Positions 16,708 to 24,810 of a stretch of 64,000 nucleotides of DNA are shown here, piece after piece. A program made the translations under genes and the position numbers. This stretch comes from Clostridia bacterium (GTDB lineage Bacteria; Bacillota; Clostridia; Christensenellales; CAG-314): the NCBI GenBank assembly GCA_017457305.1, contig JAFTHP010000028.1:1-64000 (forward strand), in the 5' to 3' direction. Under the pieces are notes generated by a model. That model ran no database searches. It was not told where the DNA came from and saw nothing but the letters and a program-made list of their open reading frames with translations. Position 1 is the first letter of the stretch; each line of letters begins with the position of its first letter.

Positions 16708-16742
16708 CAAGTATCAAGCGACTGGCTTGGTACTTTTTTATT
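16708..16742 (+). terminator. Terminator ending the accessory island
   Basis: Hairpin GTATCAAGC/GCTTGGTAC followed by TTTTTTA. The stem is almost the same as in the terminator after the glycosidase gene (18355-18388). Confidence 0.65.
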
Positions 16743-16766
16743 AGGGGCAGAATTTTGGGTATAGTA

Positions 16767-16795
16767 TTGAAAGAAAACAAGTTTTATGATATAAT
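16767..16795 (+). promoter_or_regulatory. Promoter of the GH79-like gene
   Basis: TTGAAA at 16767-16772, 17-base spacer, TATAAT at 16790-16795 with an extended TGA just before it. Confidence 0.8.
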
Positions 16796-16828
16796 TATTG
16801 CATAAATACAAATGCAAGGAGAAACTAT

Positions 16829-18331
16829 ATGGCAAAATTTGTAAAATTAGATTCAAGCAAGCTAACTGCTCTTCGTGAGATTGACGAACGTTTGGTTTCC
16901 TACAACGTTGAAATGACAGAAGTTACTGGCGGAACATTTTGGAAAGCTTACACCGAAGCTCAAGTAGATGGCACCGAGGAATTTCCCGTTATCAAGGATT
17001 GGTCAAACATGGGCAATCTTCAACAATGGTACGATCCCATCGACACCACAAACCCACGCCTAATTAAGCTTGCAAAGGATTTGGGAACTGCTTGGGTTCG
17101 TGTTTCCGGCACATGGGCAAACAAAACCTACTACGACTTTGACAACAACTATAACGGCAAGGTTCCAGAAGGCTTCCAAAACGTTTTGTCCAAACAACAA
17201 TGGCTAAACCTTCTTGACTTTGTAAGAGCTATCGACGGCAAATTGCTAGTATCCATTGCTAACTGCCCTGGTATCCACTCTGCAGATGAACCAATGCCTT
17301 TTGATCAAGCAGATTTGCTATTTAGAACATCCAAGGAATACGGCGTGCCCATTTCCGCAGCGGAATTTACAAACGAACCTAACCTTATTGCCCTTTCTGG
17401 CCTTCCAAAGGGATACACAGCTGCAGACCACGCAAGAGACCACGACCTATTTGGCGCTTGGCTAAGAGAAAACTACCCAGATTGCCTATTTGTTGGTCCA
17501 TGCACAGTTGGCGACATTGATATGTTCAACATGGGCAACGACAAGGCTGGCGGAGGTATGGCTGCAGGCTTCCAAATGGTTACAACAGAAGAACTTCTTG
17601 GCGAGTACAAATCCAAGATGGACGTATTTAGCTACCACTACTACAACGGCGTTTCCGAACGTGGCGCTGCTATGGGCGGACACTGGCCATACGAAGCAAT
17701 CCTAAGCGAACGCTACCTTGGCGTCGCAGGATACTGTGCTCGTCAGTACACATCCAAGCGCGACAAGTACGTTCCTGGCGGACAACTGTGGGTTACCGAA
17801 TCGGGCGATGCTGGTTGTGGCGGCAACACTTGGGCATCCACATATGCTGACGTTCCAAGAACACTAAACGAACTTGGCGACTTCTGCACAGTTACAGATG
17901 GTATCGTCTTCCACAACACGTTGGCTTCTTCCGACTACGGCTACCTAAAACACGGCACGTTTGATCCACGCCCCAACTACTTTGCAGTTCTACTTTGGAA
18001 CAGATTGATGGGCAAAACTTGCTATTCCGTTCCAAATAACCTAGTAGAAGGTGCACACGTTTACTGCCACTCCCGCAAGGACGGCAAGGACGGTCACGTT
18101 TACCTTGTAATAAACAACTCCTGGACGGAAACCACAACCGTGCAATTTGACGGCGCCGCTCAAGCTTACGTTTTAACTGGTAAGACAGGTATTCGCAGCC
18201 GCACAATGTGCCTAAATGGCAAAGACCTAGTTTTGGACGCCAACGATGAACTTCCCGAATTGACAGGCGAAGCAGTATCAGACAAGATTGAACTTGCTCC
18301 TGGAGCATGCGCATTTATCGTTGTAGACTAA
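16829..18331 (+). CDS. GH79-like glycoside hydrolase (glucuronidase/heparanase type)
   Basis: 500 residues, with AAGGAGAAA before ATG. A TIM-barrel with acid/base FTNEPN (E183) and nucleophile LWVTESGDAG (about E324), the clan GH-A pair, resembles GH79 beta-glucuronidase/heparanase proteins. The last 110 residues form a small beta-sandwich. There is no signal peptide, so it acts on imported oligosaccharides in the cytoplasm. It is monocistronic with a strong promoter and a strong terminator (18355-18388). The GPH symporter at 28826-30706, whose family carries glucuronides and glycosides, could supply substrate, but the genes are 10 kb apart. Confidence 0.75.
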   Translation: MAKFVKLDSSKLTALREIDERLVSYNVEMTEVTGGTFWKAYTEAQVDGTEEFPVIKDWSNMGNLQQWYDPIDTTNPRLIKLAKDLGTAWVRVSGTWANKTYYDFDNNYNGKVPEGFQNVLSKQQWLNLLDFVRAIDGKLLVSIANCPGIHSADEPMPFDQADLLFRTSKEYGVPISAAEFTNEPNLIALSGLPKGYTAADHARDHDLFGAWLRENYPDCLFVGPCTVGDIDMFNMGNDKAGGGMAAGFQMVTTEELLGEYKSKMDVFSYHYYNGVSERGAAMGGHWPYEAILSERYLGVAGYCARQYTSKRDKYVPGGQLWVTESGDAGCGGNTWASTYADVPRTLNELGDFCTVTDGIVFHNTLASSDYGYLKHGTFDPRPNYFAVLLWNRLMGKTCYSVPNNLVEGAHVYCHSRKDGKDGHVYLVINNSWTETTTVQFDGAAQAYVLTGKTGIRSRTMCLNGKDLVLDANDELPELTGEAVSDKIELAPGACAFIVVD

Positions 18332-18354
18332 TCCACAAACCACTACAAATACAA

Positions 18355-18388
18355 AAAGTACCAAGCAACTCGCTTGGTACTTTTTTTG
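18355..18388 (+). terminator. Terminator of the GH79-like gene
   Basis: Stem AGTACCAAGC/GCTTGGTACT followed by seven T. Confidence 0.85.
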
Positions 18389-18452
18389 CACAATTGTTAT
18401 TTTCTTGATGCAAAACATCATTTGTTTGACAAATATTTGCCCACTACTTCAA

Positions 18453-18494
18453 TAAAAAAGGCAGAGTTGCGTTGTGCAAATCTGCCTTTTTTTT
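18453..18494 (-). terminator. Terminator of the SLC13-type transporter gene
   Basis: Stem GGCAGA/TCTGCC with a 15-base loop between A and T tracts; it can act in both directions. Confidence 0.7.
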
Positions 18495-18501
18495 GTTAAT
18501 A

Positions 18502-19785
18502 TTAGATGCCGTATGCCAACCACAAGTAGATGTAAGCTGGGATGATAGCTGCCAATGTAAATGGAATACCAATCTTGAAGAAGTCGGAATTTTTAACTGT
18601 GTAGCCTTCCTTGCGAAGAATACCGATACCTGCAATATTTGCAGATGCGCCAATTGGTGTGCAATTTCCACCCAGTGTTGCGCCAGAAAGCAAGCCAAAG
18701 TACAAAACTGTTGGATCGATATTGAGTGTTGTAGCAATGCCGGCAATAACAGGAATCATTGTTGCAACGTAAGGAATATTGTCAATAAATGCGGAAATCA
18801 AAACAGATGCCCATACAATGATTGTGTACAAAACAAAGATGTTTCCGTTGCCTGCCTTTGCAAGAAGACCAGCAGCGGCATCGATAACGCCTTGTTCAGC
18901 AATTCCACCAATCATTAGGAATAGGCCAAGCAACAATCCAATGGTTTCAAAGTCGATAGCCTTGAGTGGTTCGATAACAGCAGGGCGATTCTTTTTCTTG
19001 ATAAGGTTGTAAACAATGCCAATTACCATCAATGTGCAGCAAATTAGACCGTTTGTGATATCGGGTTTGTTAGGAATAAAGGATGCTGCAATTAGCAATA
19101 CAATTGTGCCACCTAGCAAAACTGTTGGAACGTAATCGGTAACTTTTGTGCGTTCCTTTAGCTTGGGGATAGGAGACTTTTCTTTTCTAAACAAGAATCC
19201 TAAAATAACGGCAGAGATGATAGCACCAAGTTCAACAGCAAAGAACATACCAGGACGTCCCTTGTACCAGAAGAAATCAATGAAGCTCATATCAAGCGCA
19301 GAACCTAGCATAATGGCGGTTGTATCTCCAACCAATGTTGCGGCACCTTGCAAGTTGGAGGATACTGCGATGGCAATGATAAATGGAACAGGATTTGTTT
19401 TGAGCTTTTTGCAAATTTCTAAAGCTACTGGAGCAACCATCAACACTGTAGCAACGTTATCTACAAATGCGGAAATGATACCAGAAAACAAAGACATTGC
19501 AATTGCCGCCCATTGAACGTTAGGAACTTTTTCCATGATTATGTCAGCAAGGAGTTCGGGCATTTTGCTTTCGATAAACAATGCAACGATACCCATTGTT
19601 CCTGCAATCATCATTAGAACGTTAAAGTCAATGTTTGGAAGAATATTTTCGGCAGAAAGTCCTTTTCCGAAGAATCCCAAAATGATAAAAATCAATGCTG
19701 CACCAAATGCAATGTATGGCCTATATTTGCTAAACGTCAACATCAGAACATACGCAACAGCAAAAATAATAATTGCCCAAATCAT
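18502..19785 (-). CDS. SLC13/ArsB-type anion permease
   Basis: 427 residues and about 11-12 membrane helices. Two related halves each carry the ion-transporter signature: SAFVDNVATVLMVAPVA and SAFIDNIPYVATMIPVI, and then SNLQGAATLVGDTT and LGGNCTPIGASANIAG. This is the SLC13/CitM/ArsB superfamily, which moves dicarboxylates, citrate, sulfate, arsenite or other anions. The Asn-Thr/Ser-Pro-type motif (NCTPIGAS) fits the sodium-linked dicarboxylate group better than ArsB, but the substrate is open. It is monocistronic with a consensus-like promoter and two palindromes in its leader. Confidence 0.85.
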   Translation of the reverse strand: MIWAIIIFAVAYVLMLTFSKYRPYIAFGAALIFIILGFFGKGLSAENILPNIDFNVLMMIAGTMGIVALFIESKMPELLADIIMEKVPNVQWAAIAMSLFSGIISAFVDNVATVLMVAPVALEICKKLKTNPVPFIIAIAVSSNLQGAATLVGDTTAIMLGSALDMSFIDFFWYKGRPGMFFAVELGAIISAVILGFLFRKEKSPIPKLKERTKVTDYVPTVLLGGTIVLLIAASFIPNKPDITNGLICCTLMVIGIVYNLIKKKNRPAVIEPLKAIDFETIGLLLGLFLMIGGIAEQGVIDAAAGLLAKAGNGNIFVLYTIIVWASVLISAFIDNIPYVATMIPVIAGIATTLNIDPTVLYFGLLSGATLGGNCTPIGASANIAGIGILRKEGYTVKNSDFFKIGIPFTLAAIIPAYIYLWLAYGI

Positions 19786-19876
19786 AGTAACTACCTCTTG
19801 ATTTTTGTAAAACTAAGTTAACTCATATACAAAGTATATGGTTGATACTGCTGTGCATCTTTGCACACGCTTGTAC

Positions 19877-19905
19877 ATTATATAACACTTTGTGGGATAA
19901 ATCAA
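19877..19905 (-). promoter_or_regulatory. Promoter of the SLC13-type gene with leader palindromes
   Basis: On the minus strand TTGATT (19905-19900), 17 bases, TATAAT (19882-19877). In the 90-base leader lie two perfect palindromes: TGTGCA-N4-TGCACA (about 19852-19867) and CATATAC-AAA-GTATATG (19824-19840). Both could be operators. No regulator gene is adjacent. Confidence 0.65.
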
Positions 19906-19979
19906 CCATAAACCGCATTTATGGCACTATAGAATTTATTTATAGAAAACCAGAAAAAGACAATTTGGTTAATGTTTTA

Positions 19980-20018
19980 ACAAAAAAATCACGCAACCTT
20001 TTGTAAGGCGCGTGATTG
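19980..20018 (-). terminator. Terminator of the prfB operon
   Basis: Stem AATCACGC/GCGTGATT with a T-tract on the minus strand, 52 bases after the prfB stop. Confidence 0.75.
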
Positions 20019-20069
20019 TATGTGTGTAAATATTGATTTTACCGTTAAAGATTGTTGAATTGACAAAAA

Positions 20070-21164
20070 CTAAAAAGCTTTTTGTAGGTAATCTTCGATA
20101 AAAGGTTGAATATTACCATCCATAACCTCTGCAATGTTGGTGTTTTCAAAGTTAGTGCGGTGATCCTTTACCATTGTGTAGGGGCAAAATACGTAGGAAC
20201 GAATTTGGCTACCCCACTCTATACGTTTGATTTCGCCCTTGATAACAAGCGCCTCTTCCATTTGCTCGCGTTCCTTGAGTTCGGCAAGCTTGGATTTGAG
20301 CATTAACATTGCTTGTTCGCGGTTTTGAATTTGACTGCGTTGTGTTTGACAAGAAACTACAATTCCTGTAGGAATATGAGTGATACGAATAGCACTTTCC
20401 GTTTTGTTAACGTGTTGTCCACCAGCACCACTACTGCGATATGTGTCCACCTTTAAGTCCTTATCTTCTACAACAATGTCATTATCTTGCTCAAGCTCTG
20501 GCATAACTTCCAGCGAAGCAAAGCTTGTGTGGCGACGTTTTGCAGAGTCAAATGGGGATATGCGCACAAGTCTGTGAACACCCTTTTCCGCTTTGAGATA
20601 CCCGTAGGCGTTGGCCCCAGTAACCTTGAAGGTTACCGATTTGATGCCTGCTTCTTCGCCATCCAAATAATCCAACACTTCCACCCTATAACCGCGACGT
20701 TCGCAGTAGCGAGTGTACATACGATAAAGCATTTGAACCCAGTCTTGCGCTTCCGTTCCACCTGCACCTGCGTGCAAGGTTAGTATTGCGTTGTGGGAGT
20801 CGAACTTGCCCGAAAGCAATGTTGCAATGTGCAATTCGTTAACGGCAGCGTCGATATCGGCTAGTTCCGTTGCAGTTTCTTCCAACATGGACTGGTCATC
20901 TTCGCACATATCCAACAGGTCAACAACGTCTGTTAGTTTTTTGCAAAGCTTGTTGTAGTTGTTGATTTTGTCTTCAATATTTTTTGCGCGTTGGCTAACT
21001 TGTTGTGCATTTTTTGGATTGTCCCAAAAGTCGGGTTGATGTTGCTCTTGGTTGAGTTGCTCCAATTCCTGCATCAAAGCAGGGATATTGAGACTATCCC
21101 CAATACCCTTAAGTTTGCCTTGAAGTTGCTTGATATTTTGTTTTAGTTCTTCAATTTGAATCAT
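20070..21164 (-). CDS. prfB: Peptide chain release factor 2
   Basis: 364 residues, full length for RF2. It holds the stop-codon recognition tripeptide SPF (RISPFDS) and the GGQ peptidyl-hydrolysis motif (SSGAGGQHVNKTES). It ends translation at UGA and UAA. The N-terminal coding region is one open frame from ATG with no in-frame TGA near codon 25, so the programmed +1 frameshift that autoregulates prfB in many bacteria is absent here. It lies 65 bases after secA, the usual secA-prfB arrangement. Confidence 0.96.
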   Translation of the reverse strand: MIQIEELKQNIKQLQGKLKGIGDSLNIPALMQELEQLNQEQHQPDFWDNPKNAQQVSQRAKNIEDKINNYNKLCKKLTDVVDLLDMCEDDQSMLEETATELADIDAAVNELHIATLLSGKFDSHNAILTLHAGAGGTEAQDWVQMLYRMYTRYCERRGYRVEVLDYLDGEEAGIKSVTFKVTGANAYGYLKAEKGVHRLVRISPFDSAKRRHTSFASLEVMPELEQDNDIVVEDKDLKVDTYRSSGAGGQHVNKTESAIRITHIPTGIVVSCQTQRSQIQNREQAMLMLKSKLAELKEREQMEEALVIKGEIKRIEWGSQIRSYVFCPYTMVKDHRTNFENTNIAEVMDGNIQPFIEDYLQKAF

Positions 21165-21229
21165 AGTGATAATTGTAAACCTAATTTATTTAAGTGTGCA
21201 AGTTGTTTTATTAAAGAACGATAGTTGCA

Positions 21230-24025
21230 CTATTTCTTTTTGTTCTTTCTGCGTTCTTCTCTAGCCAAAGCCCAGCGTTCCTTGTTGGTTAGAACTGTTG
21301 GTTGTTGGTCCTCGGAAGGTTGGTCTTGCTGTGACTGTTCTTGGGCTTGTTGCGCAGCCAAGTCACGTTGATAACAACAATCCTTGTATTTTTTGCCTGA
21401 GCCACATGGGCAAGGTTTGTTTTTGGACTTGTTGGGATTGATATCACTTTGTTGCTGGGTAGGTTGACTTGGTCCGGTAATTTTGATTCTTGCAAACAAC
21501 AAAGTGCCAATTGTACGCATCTTTATTTGCTTGTTTAGGTCTTCGAACATTTCGAAGGCTTCCTTTTTGTATACCATCAATGGGTCGTGTTGACCAATGG
21601 ATTGAAGACCAACACCCTTGCGTACTTCGTCCAAAGCATCAATATGATCCATCCAAAGCTTATCAATGTTTTGCAACAAGATTACTCGTTCTAGTTCCAC
21701 AAACAGTGGTTCTTCCTTGTAGCGAGTATCCAATGTGTCACGACAGTACTGTGCCAAGTAATCCAGCACTTCCCTTGCAGTGCCAATGTTTTGTGCATCT
21801 AGCAAAGGTTTTTCCGTTACAAAATATTTAAACAAGTTTGCGTTAACCTTGTCAATATCCCACTCGGAGCTATCTTCATTGCCTTCACATGCGTTTTCCA
21901 ATGCAAAGCGAGCGTATTCTTCTGCCATTTGCAAAATATCTGCGTGAACGTCTTCGCCATTGAGCAAACGGTCGCGTTCCTTGTAGATAGCCTTGCGTTG
22001 TTGGTTGTTTACATCGTCAAATTGCAACACGTTTTTTCTGCTGGAGAAGTGCATACCTTCCAATCTCTTTTGACAGGATGCAATCATCCGTGTTAGCATC
22101 TTGGATTGAATAGCCGTGTCCTCGTCAAAGTTGACAAAAGCCATAACGCGCCCCATCATTTCGCCACCAAATACTCTGATCATTTCGTCTTCGGTGGAGA
22201 TAAAGAAAATACTTGTTCCTGGATCTCCTTGACGGCCAGCACGACCACGCAACTGATTGTCGATACGTCTTGACTCGTGAAGTTCCGTACCGATTACGCA
22301 CAATCCACCAAGCGCAAGAACCTGTTGTCTTTCTTCGTCTGTTGCAACCTTGTGCTTTGCAACCAAGTCGGCAAACACCTGCTTGAGCTGTTCTGTTTCC
22401 AAATCGCCTTGAGCAAGACTGGTAGATGCTTCAATTTGTTCGTCAGTGTAGCCTAGTCGTTTCATTTCCGTCTTGGCAAGAAGCTCGGGGTTGCCACCTA
22501 GCAAAATGTCGGTACCACGACCAGCCATGTTGGTTGCAATGGTAACGTGACCTAGCATACCTGCTTGAGAAATAATTTCTGCTTCTCGCTTGTGTTGCTT
22601 TGCGTTGAGCACGTTGTGTTGAATGCGTGCTTGTGTCAAAAGCTTGGATAACTCCTCACTCTTTTCTACCGTTGTTGTACCAACTAGTACCGGTTGACCT
22701 AGCTTGTTGCGAGTAGCAATTTCATTTACAATTGCACGTAGTTTGCCTTCCCTTGTGCGATAGATTCTGTCATTTTGATCATCTCTGATAACTGGCTTGT
22801 TTGTTGGGATGCACACTACGTCTATATTGTAGGTTTTGTTGAATTCGTCTTCTTCCGTTTTGGCTGTACCTGTCATACCACTTAACTTGCGATACAAACG
22901 GAAGAGATTTTGGAAAGTTATGGTAGCAAAGGTTTTACTTTCCTTTTGAATAGTAACGCGCTCCTTTGCTTCGATTGCTTGGTGCAAACCATTGCTAAAT
23001 CTACGACCTTGCAACTTACGTCCTGTAAAGGTATCTACAATTACTACTTGTCCCTTTTCCACAATGTAATCTTCATCTCTACGCATCAGTGCGTGAGCAC
23101 GCAATGCACAGTTAATGTAGTGGTTGATTTCAAAGCTATCTGGGGAGGATAAGTTTGTTATCTTGTAGAATCTTTCCGCTTTGGAAATTCCTCTTTCTGT
23201 TAGTCTAACAGTTTTGTCCTTGTTATCTACAACGTAGTCGCCGTTTGGTTCAACTTCCTTGCTGGCAGTTTTACCTTCTTCATCGACGTTAGTAGAGCGA
23301 GTAAGTGTGCAAACAAAACGGTTTGCCACTTGGTAATCTTCGCTGGATTTATCCCCTGGGCCGGAGATAATCAAAGGAGTACGTGCTTCGTCAATAAGTA
23401 TACTATCTACTTCGTCAATGATAACAAAATTAAGTGGACGTTGAACACGTTGATCCTTTTGCAATGCCATATTGTCACGAAGGTAGTCAAAGCCAAATTC
23501 GCTGTTGGTACCGTAGGTAATGTCGCAGTTGTATGCACGCTTTTTATCTGCATGTTTCATGTTGGATAGTGTTACACCAACAGTCAATCCAAGGAAGCGA
23601 AAAACTTTTCCCATCCACTCCATATCACGTTGTGCAAGGTACTCATTAACGGTAATAATGTGTACACCTTGGCGCGTTAAAGCGTTTAAGTATGCAGGTA
23701 ACGTTTCGGTGAGTGTTTTACCTTCGCCAGTTGCCATTTGACAAATTCTGCCTTGATGAAGGGCAATTCCGCCAAGAATTTGCACGTGATAATGGCGTTG
23801 ACCAAGTACACGTTTGCTGGCTTCTCGGCACACGGCAAAGGCGTCTGGTAAAAGTTGATCTAGCGTTTCGCCAGCATCCAATCTTCCACGCAAAACGTCT
23901 GTTTGAGCAGCAAGTTCGCTATCGGACATTGCCAAATACAAAGCTTCTTTTTGCTCAACCAGTTTTGCAATTTTTTCTAGTTTTTTAATGTTTTTGGCAT
24001 TAGCTCTGCCATATTTATCTCTCAT
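21230..24025 (-). CDS. secA: Preprotein translocase ATPase SecA
   Basis: 931 residues. It drives export of unfolded proteins through SecYEG with ATP. Walker A is MATGEGKTLTETLPAYL (about 97-113), DEVDSILIDEART is the DEAD-type Walker B, and TNMAGRGTDI the conserved helicase motif. The C-terminal tail is Gln-rich and contains the zinc/SecB-binding motif CPCGSGKKYKDCC, then a basic end. Full length for the family. A typical AGGAGGG-like site precedes the ATG. Confidence 0.97.
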   Translation of the reverse strand: MRDKYGRANAKNIKKLEKIAKLVEQKEALYLAMSDSELAAQTDVLRGRLDAGETLDQLLPDAFAVCREASKRVLGQRHYHVQILGGIALHQGRICQMATGEGKTLTETLPAYLNALTRQGVHIITVNEYLAQRDMEWMGKVFRFLGLTVGVTLSNMKHADKKRAYNCDITYGTNSEFGFDYLRDNMALQKDQRVQRPLNFVIIDEVDSILIDEARTPLIISGPGDKSSEDYQVANRFVCTLTRSTNVDEEGKTASKEVEPNGDYVVDNKDKTVRLTERGISKAERFYKITNLSSPDSFEINHYINCALRAHALMRRDEDYIVEKGQVVIVDTFTGRKLQGRRFSNGLHQAIEAKERVTIQKESKTFATITFQNLFRLYRKLSGMTGTAKTEEDEFNKTYNIDVVCIPTNKPVIRDDQNDRIYRTREGKLRAIVNEIATRNKLGQPVLVGTTTVEKSEELSKLLTQARIQHNVLNAKQHKREAEIISQAGMLGHVTIATNMAGRGTDILLGGNPELLAKTEMKRLGYTDEQIEASTSLAQGDLETEQLKQVFADLVAKHKVATDEERQQVLALGGLCVIGTELHESRRIDNQLRGRAGRQGDPGTSIFFISTEDEMIRVFGGEMMGRVMAFVNFDEDTAIQSKMLTRMIASCQKRLEGMHFSSRKNVLQFDDVNNQQRKAIYKERDRLLNGEDVHADILQMAEEYARFALENACEGNEDSSEWDIDKVNANLFKYFVTEKPLLDAQNIGTAREVLDYLAQYCRDTLDTRYKEEPLFVELERVILLQNIDKLWMDHIDALDEVRKGVGLQSIGQHDPLMVYKKEAFEMFEDLNKQIKMRTIGTLLFARIKITGPSQPTQQQSDINPNKSKNKPCPCGSGKKYKDCCYQRDLAAQQAQEQSQQDQPSEDQQPTVLTNKERWALAREERRKNKKK

Positions 24026-24058
24026 AGAGAACCCTCCTTGTGGGGTAAAAGATGAGCA

Positions 24059-24808
24059 CTAGTAAAGCTCATCTGCGTTTTCATAGGAGTAATTTTCCTT
24101 GCGTGACGCAACAGTTAGACACACTACCGATGCTGCACCACCCTTTTTCAAAACACGGGCACATTCGTTCAAGGTGGAACCTGTCGTTTTGATATCGTCA
24201 ATAACTAGCACCCTTTTGCCCTTGACATTGGCACACAGCTTGTACACACCAACAAGATTTTGCTTGCGCTGCTGCTTGTTGAGCTTTTCCTGTGGGGTGG
24301 TATCGTGTTGCTTGACTATTGCTTCTGTCAAAGCGTCGTCACGGTCTAGCATATCACAAAAGTACATGGCTAGCATTTGCGCTTGATTGTAGCGACGCTT
24401 GCGTTTGGCGGATGGTGTCATAGGGGCATAGCACACCACGTCAAATTGCAAACTGTGTTTGTGTACCAAGTATACCAAATATCTGGCAAGCACTTTAGCG
24501 TTGCATGCCATATTGTGGAATTTCATGTCCAAGATGGCCTTTTTGACCATACCTTCGTAGCTAAAAGCGGAGTATGCCTTGTCAAAATAAACCTTTTCGT
24601 AGGCGCAGGTGCAACAGTAGGTCTCTTCGCCATCAATGCCAACACCGCATCTGGGACAGGTTTTGCCATTGTTGAAGACAACTTGCTTGAGGCAGTCAGT
24701 ACAAAATCCAACGGCATCGAACAACTCTTTTCCACATCCCAAGCACTTGAAATGCGACGGAGCGAACCATTGCGTCACTTTTTCTCTTAGTCGTTGAAAA
24801 AAGTTCAT
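24059..24808 (-). CDS. comFC: ComF family phosphoribosyltransferase-like protein
   Basis: 249 residues. An N-terminal zinc module with four CxxC pairs (CLGCGKELF, FCTDCL, CPRCGVG, CCTCAYE) is followed by a type I phosphoribosyltransferase domain with the PRPP loop VLVIDDIKTTGSTLNE (about 196-211). In Bacillus ComFC is needed for DNA uptake in competent cells; relatives act more widely in DNA handling. It lies between recD2 (2 bases) and secA (33 bases), with no comFA in view. Confidence 0.92.
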   Translation of the reverse strand: MNFFQRLREKVTQWFAPSHFKCLGCGKELFDAVGFCTDCLKQVVFNNGKTCPRCGVGIDGEETYCCTCAYEKVYFDKAYSAFSYEGMVKKAILDMKFHNMACNAKVLARYLVYLVHKHSLQFDVVCYAPMTPSAKRKRRYNQAQMLAMYFCDMLDRDDALTEAIVKQHDTTPQEKLNKQQRKQNLVGVYKLCANVKGKRVLVIDDIKTTGSTLNECARVLKKGGAASVVCLTVASRKENYSYENADELY

Positions 24809-24810
24809 AA

